The position numbers were made by a program, and so were the translations under genes. Source: Brevundimonas sp. (GTDB taxonomy: Bacteria > Pseudomonadota > Alphaproteobacteria > Caulobacterales > Caulobacteraceae). From it: a stretch of DNA of 8,442 nt. The DNA is taken from the NCBI GenBank assembly GCA_031119155.1, contig JAVHYH010000146.1, positions 1 through 8,442 of the forward strand, written 5' to 3'. Position 1 is the stretch's first letter, and every line of letters begins with the position of its first letter. Below the pieces are notes generated by a model. The model was not told the origin of the DNA. It was given only the letters and a program-made list of their open reading frames with translations, and made no database searches. Positions 4,632 to 8,442 of the stretch are shown in pieces.

Positions 4632-5140
4632 GTCAGGATCTCCCGAAACACCCCGTCCAGGTCGGTGACGCGCACGGGTCCAAAATACCGGCTGTCGAAA
4701 CTCCCCGGCGTGTCGCCGAGCAAAAAGACCTCGCCGGCCTCCAGCCGCCGGCAACCTGACCACTGCGGCAGATTCACGCCGCGACGGTCCGTTCGCAGGA
4801 CGGTCACCGTCCGGCCGCCGACCTGGAGACGGTCGCCGATCCGGCACGCCTCATCGGACGCCGAGCCCGCGACCCGCTTCAGCAACCGGACCTCTCCCGG
4901 CATGCCGAGACCGCCGAGATAGACGCGAGACCCGGGCGGCTGCGCCAGGGCCACGGTGTCGCCGCGCACCGGCGCGGCGCCCACCACCCGGACATAGACG
5001 CCCCGGGGCACGCTGGGGCTTTCGTTGATCAGGGCCAGGGCCGGCCGCTCGGACACGAGGAGACTTCCGCCGCATCCCAGGAAAAAGAGGGCGACGCCGA
5101 GCGCCGGCCACCGGTTGCCGTTGTCCAGGGGCGAGGTCAT
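4625..5140 (-). CDS. traF: Conjugative signal peptidase TraF (S26 family)
   Basis: A 171-residue inner-membrane serine peptidase that, in RP4-type systems, cuts and cyclises the TrbC pilin. A membrane segment lies at about residues 12-30 (WPALGVALFFLGCGGSLLV). The catalytic serine is expected at Ser43 in NESPSVPRGVY, and the general-base lysine at Lys88 in VRLLKRVAG, the usual Ser/Lys dyad spacing for TraF. The closing box F-L-L-G-D-x-P-x-S-F-D-S-R-Y-F-G (about 138-153) is the conserved S26 C-terminal motif. The ATG at 5140 overlaps the trbI stop as ATGA; longer upstream frames are antisense to trbI and rejected. In many related Trb clusters traF is near the relaxase genes; here it directly follows trbI and precedes the transglycosylase. 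Confidence 0.92.
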   Translation of the reverse strand: MTSPLDNGNRWPALGVALFFLGCGGSLLVSERPALALINESPSVPRGVYVRVVGAAPVRGDTVALAQPPGSRVYLGGLGMPGEVRLLKRVAGSASDEACRIGDRLQVGGRTVTVLRTDRRGVNLPQWSGCRRLEAGEVFLLGDTPGSFDSRYFGPVRVTDLDGVFREILTW

Positions 5141-6315
5141 GGCCGGTACGGCTCCAGGATCAGGTCGCGGGTAATCATCACCCGGACCAGGGCGCCGGGC
5201 TGGAGCCGGATGGAGGGCCGCACCTGCAGTTCCCGGTCGATGAGCCGGCCGCCCACCTGTGCGCCCTCGATCGCCGCCGCGTCGCCGGCGTCGCCGAGCC
5301 AGCCGCCCGATCCGCCGTCGCTGTCCCGCGCCGACTGGCCCAGGGTGGTGATGGCGCCGGCGAACAGAGTGCCGACCAGCAACGGCCCCAGGCGACGGTC
5401 CGCCTGCCCCTGGACCCCGACGGCGCCGCGCGCGTCGACGCCGGGCTCCTCGCCGAGCAGCAGGCTCTTGCCATTGGGCAGGATCAGCCGATCCCACACC
5501 AGGAAGGCCCTGCGATCGCCCCAGGCGCTGTCGCCGCCGTGCCGTCCGATCAGGCGGGTCCCTTGTGGCAGGACCAGATGACGTCCGCTCACCGTGTCGA
5601 ACACATTTTGCGTCACGGTCGCGACCACCGGCCCGGCGCGCTCGGTGTCGACGCCGGTCAGCAGCACGGCCGGGATGACGGCGCCGGCCTTCAGCTCATA
5701 GGGCGACAGCGGCGCGCTCAGGACATGGCGGTTGTAGACGGCGTCGAGATCCTCCCCGCCCGCCGGGCGCGGCGGCGGTTCGGCCCGCTCGGAACCGCGA
5801 CCGCCCGCCTCCTGCGGCCGGACCGGGTCGAAGAACAGGGCCGACCGCGCCGCCAGCTCCCGCGGCGTCGGTTGACGTTCGTCCCGAACCTCCGCGCGCG
5901 GGGCAGCGGGCAATCGCTGGACCGGATCCGAATCCCTCCCGTCCGCACCGTACGGCCCGGGATCGCCCTCGCCATCCGCCGCCTCCCCACCGCCCCGCGG
6001 CTCGGGAAGACGGTCGTAGGTCGCGGGCTGGTCCGTCACCGCTTCGGACGGGCGCACGGCGCCGCGCGCCTCGTCCTCCCGCGCCTCGGCGGCTCTCGCC
6101 CGGGCCCCGTCACGCAGTTCCGGCTGAACCACGAAGGCCCAGGCGAGGGCGCCGGAAAGGAGCACCACGCCGCCGATGACCACGAGGCGCACCGCCGAAC
6201 GGCGCAGACGGGTCGCGGGAGGCGGCGGCGCCCGCATCGCCAGGTCAGGCGGCGGCGCCTTGGCCGAAGGCGGCGTCCCGATCCCGCCCCGGTCTTCCGA
6301 GCGCGAAGCGGTCAT
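5137..6315 (-). CDS. trbI: TrbI, VirB10-type channel scaffold protein
   Basis: A 392-residue protein of the TrbI/VirB10 family, which spans both membranes and links the inner-membrane machinery to the outer-membrane core ring. Residues 1-38 are a cytoplasmic proline-rich leader, 41-63 the inner-membrane helix (SAVRLVVIGGVVLLSGALAW), and about 64-185 a charged, proline-rich periplasmic stretch. The conserved C-terminal domain (about 188-392) contains LKAGAVIPAVLLTGV, VTQNVFDTVSGRHLVLPQG, RLIGRHG, LVWDRLILPNGKS and the closing VRVMITRDLILEPYRP, all in family order. Its ATG overlaps the trbG stop as ATGA, with GAGAGG upstream, and its own stop overlaps the traF start. Length fits the family (about 380-470). 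No defect is seen. Confidence 0.95.
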   Translation of the reverse strand: MTASRSEDRGGIGTPPSAKAPPPDLAMRAPPPPATRLRRSAVRLVVIGGVVLLSGALAWAFVVQPELRDGARARAAEAREDEARGAVRPSEAVTDQPATYDRLPEPRGGGEAADGEGDPGPYGADGRDSDPVQRLPAAPRAEVRDERQPTPRELAARSALFFDPVRPQEAGGRGSERAEPPPRPAGGEDLDAVYNRHVLSAPLSPYELKAGAVIPAVLLTGVDTERAGPVVATVTQNVFDTVSGRHLVLPQGTRLIGRHGGDSAWGDRRAFLVWDRLILPNGKSLLLGEEPGVDARGAVGVQGQADRRLGPLLVGTLFAGAITTLGQSARDSDGGSGGWLGDAGDAAAIEGAQVGGRLIDRELQVRPSIRLQPGALVRVMITRDLILEPYRP

Positions 6316-7361
6316 CGGCCCTCTCCCTGCAGGCGCCGGATGCGCACGATGCGGGGCCGACGATCGCCCAGCCGCAGCTCCGCCCGGTCGAACAGGCGAT
6401 CCACGATGAACAGGCCTCCGGCCTGCCGGTAGTTGACCAGCTGGGCCTCGCCGTCCGCGGCGATCAGGAACAGGGCGGGCGCCTCATCCGTCTGCATGTC
6501 GTCGCCGAAGGCGATGAAGGTGCGCTGCCCGTCATTGAACACCGAGGCCGGCGTCCAGCGGGGTCGCCGGCCCTGCGGCTCGATGGCGTAGCGAACGTCC
6601 AGCGGCCCCGTCGGCGAGACGACGGGGTCCGCGCCCCGCACCGGCTCGACCGCGATCGGCGCTGCAGCGGGCGCCGCCTCCAGCGCGCCGCCGTCCCAGG
6701 CGACCGCCGTGTGGAAGCTCTCCACCCCGCCGCTGCGGAGTTCCAGGAAATAGACCCGTCGGCTGGTGGTCAGGACCAGGTTGGTCTGCAAACCTCGCTC
6801 CAGCGGCTTGATCAGGACGTGGGTCCTGCGGGCCGCCCCCTCCCCTGAACTCGCCTCGCCGATCTGCCAGCGCAGGGTGTCGCCGGCCGCCCGCGCCTCC
6901 AGGGTCTCGCCCGCGCCGAGTGTGAGGGTGGTGACCCTGAGCGGCGCGGTCCGGACCTCATAGACCCGGCCCGGCGACCAGGCGAAGACCTGGACCCCGC
7001 CAATGAAACTGTCCGAGGCCGACGACGCGCGGGCCTCCAGATTGGCCGCGGCGACGGCGCCCAGGCCCGCCCGGGCCGGCGCCGCCGGGCCGACGCTCGC
7101 CATCGCCCGGTAAGCCACGGCGGTGTTGCGCTCCGGCTCCATCACCGGCTCCGGCGGTGACATCAGCGAAGGTCCATCCCCGTTCGCGATCACAACGGGG
7201 GCGAGCTCTTCCGGCGGATCGGCCAGGACGGCCGACGTCGTGGCCGCGACGGCCAGGACGCCCGGCGTCGTCGCCGGCGCGGCGCTCCCGTCATCGAGAA
7301 GCGCGCAGCCGGTGAGGCCAAGACCGGCGATGGCCGGGATCAGGAGGCGTCGGGGGTCCAT
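6312..7361 (-). CDS. trbG: TrbG, VirB9-type outer-membrane core protein (lipoprotein)
   Basis: A 349-residue TrbG/VirB9 protein that forms the periplasmic and outer-membrane core ring with TrbI. The N-terminus (MDPRRLLIPAIAGLGLTGCA) has a lipobox LTGC with Cys19, so it is predicted to be cleaved by signal peptidase II and lipidated, which would hold the ring to the outer membrane. Residues 20-110 are an Ala/Pro-rich linker. The N-terminal VirB9 domain (about 115-235) includes VFAWSPGRVYEVRTAP, LRWQIGEASSGEG and HVLIKPLERGLQTNLVLTTSRR; the C-terminal domain (about 268-345) includes WTPASVFNDGQRTFIAFGDD and LFIVDRLFDRAELRLG. The ATG at 7361 overlaps the end of trbF by 22 bases and has GAGGA upstream; the long frame beyond it is trbF in another frame. 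Confidence 0.95.
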   Translation of the reverse strand: MDPRRLLIPAIAGLGLTGCALLDDGSAAPATTPGVLAVAATTSAVLADPPEELAPVVIANGDGPSLMSPPEPVMEPERNTAVAYRAMASVGPAAPARAGLGAVAAANLEARASSASDSFIGGVQVFAWSPGRVYEVRTAPLRVTTLTLGAGETLEARAAGDTLRWQIGEASSGEGAARRTHVLIKPLERGLQTNLVLTTSRRVYFLELRSGGVESFHTAVAWDGGALEAAPAAAPIAVEPVRGADPVVSPTGPLDVRYAIEPQGRRPRWTPASVFNDGQRTFIAFGDDMQTDEAPALFLIAADGEAQLVNYRQAGGLFIVDRLFDRAELRLGDRRPRIVRIRRLQGEGR

Positions 7362-8023
7362 GAGATGTCCTCGATCTTCAGTCCAAGGGGGTTCTTCATC
7401 AGCTCGGCCTCGGTCCGGGGCGGCCGCGCGCCTGTGGTGATCAGGGCTCGCCAGCGCTCGGCGCCGGCCTGTTGTCCATTGACGAAGCGGGTCTCCCGCC
7501 ATTGCAGGTCATAGGTCCGCTCGGTGCGCCGCACGACGTTGAGCACCTCGACATTGACCGCCTCGCGCCCGACGTCGGCGAAGGGGTCGTGGGTCTGGGC
7601 CCAGGCGTTGAGGAAGGCGGCGGCGCGCGGCGTCAGCAGGTCGTAGGCGCGCAGCCAATTCTGCCGGATGACGATGGGATCTATGGATTTGGAGCGGACG
7701 TCTCGGATCCAGCCCGCCAGGGCGTGGCCGATCTGGGCCTCGCTCGGTTCGTAGCGTCCGCCGATGGCGGTGATCCTCTGGGTCTGGCCCCAGTCGGAGA
7801 CCTCCACCACGAACGGCTTGACCACGGCGCGTTCGGCCTGGACCCACCAGCCGGCGCCGAAGAATCCGGCCAGCGCCAGGTTGGCCAGGGCCAGGCGACG
7901 CCAGTTGCGGGCATGAGCGAGGGAGAGGCCCATGCGGTCGTCCCAGACCTGGCCCGCCCTCTGGTAGGGCGTGGTCTCGGGCGCCGAGGATCGGACCCGC
8001 CGCGGGCGGAAGAAGGGATGCAT
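7340..8023 (-). CDS. trbF: TrbF, VirB8-type inner-membrane assembly factor
   Basis: A 227-residue bitopic inner-membrane protein of the TrbF/VirB8 family, an assembly factor of the conjugation channel. The cytoplasmic leader contains TPYQRAGQVWDDRMG (residues 18-32), highly typical of TrbF; the membrane helix is at about 42-62, and the NTF2-like periplasmic domain follows (about 63-227) with DPIVIRQNWLRAYD, RAAAFLNAW and the closing KNPLGLKIEDISW, where NPLG (211-214) is the VirB8 NPxG dimer-interface motif. The ATG at 8023 is one base after the trbL stop and has GAGGAG seven bases upstream inside the trbL tail. The length matches the family. It overlaps trbG by 22 bases, keeping the standard L-F-G-I order. 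Confidence 0.95.
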   Translation of the reverse strand: MHPFFRPRRVRSSAPETTPYQRAGQVWDDRMGLSLAHARNWRRLALANLALAGFFGAGWWVQAERAVVKPFVVEVSDWGQTQRITAIGGRYEPSEAQIGHALAGWIRDVRSKSIDPIVIRQNWLRAYDLLTPRAAAFLNAWAQTHDPFADVGREAVNVEVLNVVRRTERTYDLQWRETRFVNGQQAGAERWRALITTGARPPRTEAELMKNPLGLKIEDISWTPDAS

Positions 8024-8024
8024 G

Positions 8025-8442
8025 TCAGGTCTCCTCGGTCTTCAGGGAGGGCGAAAGGACGCCGCTGCTCTCGCCGGACGGCATGAGCCCCCGGCCGGCG
8101 TTGGCGACGAAGAAGGCCTGCAGCGCCGCGGATCGACCGCCGGATCTGGACGCGCCGGGCGGCGCGGCTCCCCCGTCGCCCGTCCCGTTCGCCGCCCCGC
8201 CTGCCGCCCCGCCTGCCGCCCGGTGGAAGTCTCGCCGGGCGTCCCCGGCTTCCTGATCAATGATCGCGGCAGGGCGGCCCGGCCGAACCTCATCGGCCTG
8301 CGACGTCGCCTGCGATGGTGCCTCTGATGCCGGGGGCGTCCCGCCGGGCCAGGCGGTCGCCGGCTCCGCGACGCCCGGGTCAGGGCGCGCGCCGGCGCCC
8401 TCCGGCGGCGGATTGTCATTGGACGGCCGGGGCGCCGCGGCC
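8025..8442 (-). CDS. trbL: TrbL, C-terminal part (polytopic channel protein, VirB6-type)
   Basis: An open reading frame that enters from the right edge and stops at TGA 8027-8025, one base before trbF. The visible last 138 residues are polar and rich in Pro, Ala and Gly, and end ALQAFFVANAGRGLMPSGES then SGVLSPSLKTEET. The final S-L-K-x-E-[DE] type ending and the position before trbF identify it as TrbL, whose N-terminal membrane domain (not in the window) forms the inner-membrane channel. Near 8191-8221 a 12-base unit repeats about 2.6 times and encodes an Ala-Ala-Gly-Gly pattern, so this tail is low-complexity and probably varies in length between strains. The identification of the gene rests mainly on context and the C-terminus, as the conserved domain is outside. 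Confidence 0.78.
   Translation of the reverse strand, partial: AAAPRPSNDNPPPEGAGARPDPGVAEPATAWPGGTPPASEAPSQATSQADEVRPGRPAAIIDQEAGDARRDFHRAAGGAAGGAANGTGDGGAAPPGASRSGGRSAALQAFFVANAGRGLMPSGESSGVLSPSLKTEET
8191..8221 (+). repeat. 12-bp tandem repeat inside trbL
   Basis: The unit GCCGCCCCGCCT occurs at 8191-8202 and 8203-8214 and continues for seven further bases (GCCGCCC) to 8221, about 2.6 copies. On the minus strand it encodes an in-frame A-A-G-G-type repeat in the polar tail of TrbL. Each copy is four codons, so gain or loss keeps the frame. Confidence 0.8.

Noticed and set aside
4632..4847. N-terminal extension of the transglycosylase frame
   Set aside because: The extension is Arg/Gly/Pro-rich and out of frame within traF; the ATG at 4631 has a ribosome site and begins a proper signal peptide.
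4047..4922. Long rightward open frame (291 codons) opposite the transglycosylase and traF genes
   Set aside because: It is antisense to two well-supported genes with conserved motifs, its translation is low-complexity Arg/Gly/Pro, and long antisense frames are expected at this GC content.
5539..6432. Long rightward open frame (297 codons) opposite trbI and the end of trbG
   Set aside because: Arg-rich translation without domain pattern, antisense to trbI which has full family motifs; a shadow frame.
1..8442. CRISPR array, tRNA, rRNA, integrase, insertion sequence
   Set aside because: No regularly spaced repeats, tRNA-like cloverleaf, rRNA sequence, recombinase or transposase frame, or terminal inverted repeats were found on either strand.

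Overview
The window is very GC-rich, with strong G/C preference at third codon positions. The closest-looking relatives of its proteins suggest an alphaproteobacterium, most likely Caulobacterales (Brevundimonas, Caulobacter or Phenylobacterium type). This placement rests on codon style, on GGAAC-type stress promoters and on recall of families; it was not searched.

The left third (about 1-2600) looks like chromosomal housekeeping and stress DNA. It holds the first codons of a leftward gene (1-27), a ferritin-like DUF892/YciE-YciF protein (181-681), two small leftward genes of unknown function (723-914, 988-1170), a GXWXG/DUF4334 protein (1358-1960), a SemiSWEET sugar-transporter subunit (2050-2328) and an uncatalogued 53-residue ORF (2372-2533). 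Each of the four rightward genes is preceded by GGAAC, exactly 16 bases, then G-N-TT. This resembles the promoter of the alphaproteobacterial general stress sigma factor EcfG (SigT in Caulobacter). They look like a stress regulon packed into 2.5 kb. For the SemiSWEET and the 53-residue ORF the predicted transcript would begin at or within a base or two of the start codon.

The middle (2602-3211) carries two small leftward membrane-protein genes, one with a single N-terminal-half membrane segment and one that looks like a winged-helix fold with a C-terminal membrane anchor.

The right part (3279-8442) is the downstream end of a leftward P-type (Trb) conjugation operon: trbL (C-terminal part only), trbF, trbG, trbI, traF, a periplasmic lytic transglycosylase, an excisionase-like helix-turn-helix protein and an AlpA-like regulator. 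All junctions overlap or lie within one base, so the eight genes are probably translationally coupled. TrbL/F/G/I form the envelope-spanning channel, TraF is the pilin-processing peptidase, the transglycosylase opens the peptidoglycan, and the two small DNA-binding proteins at the end may feed back on the element. The AlpA-like gene appears to be the last gene of the element; the edge with chromosomal DNA may lie at about 3212-3278. No integrase, tRNA, insertion sequence or CRISPR array was seen.
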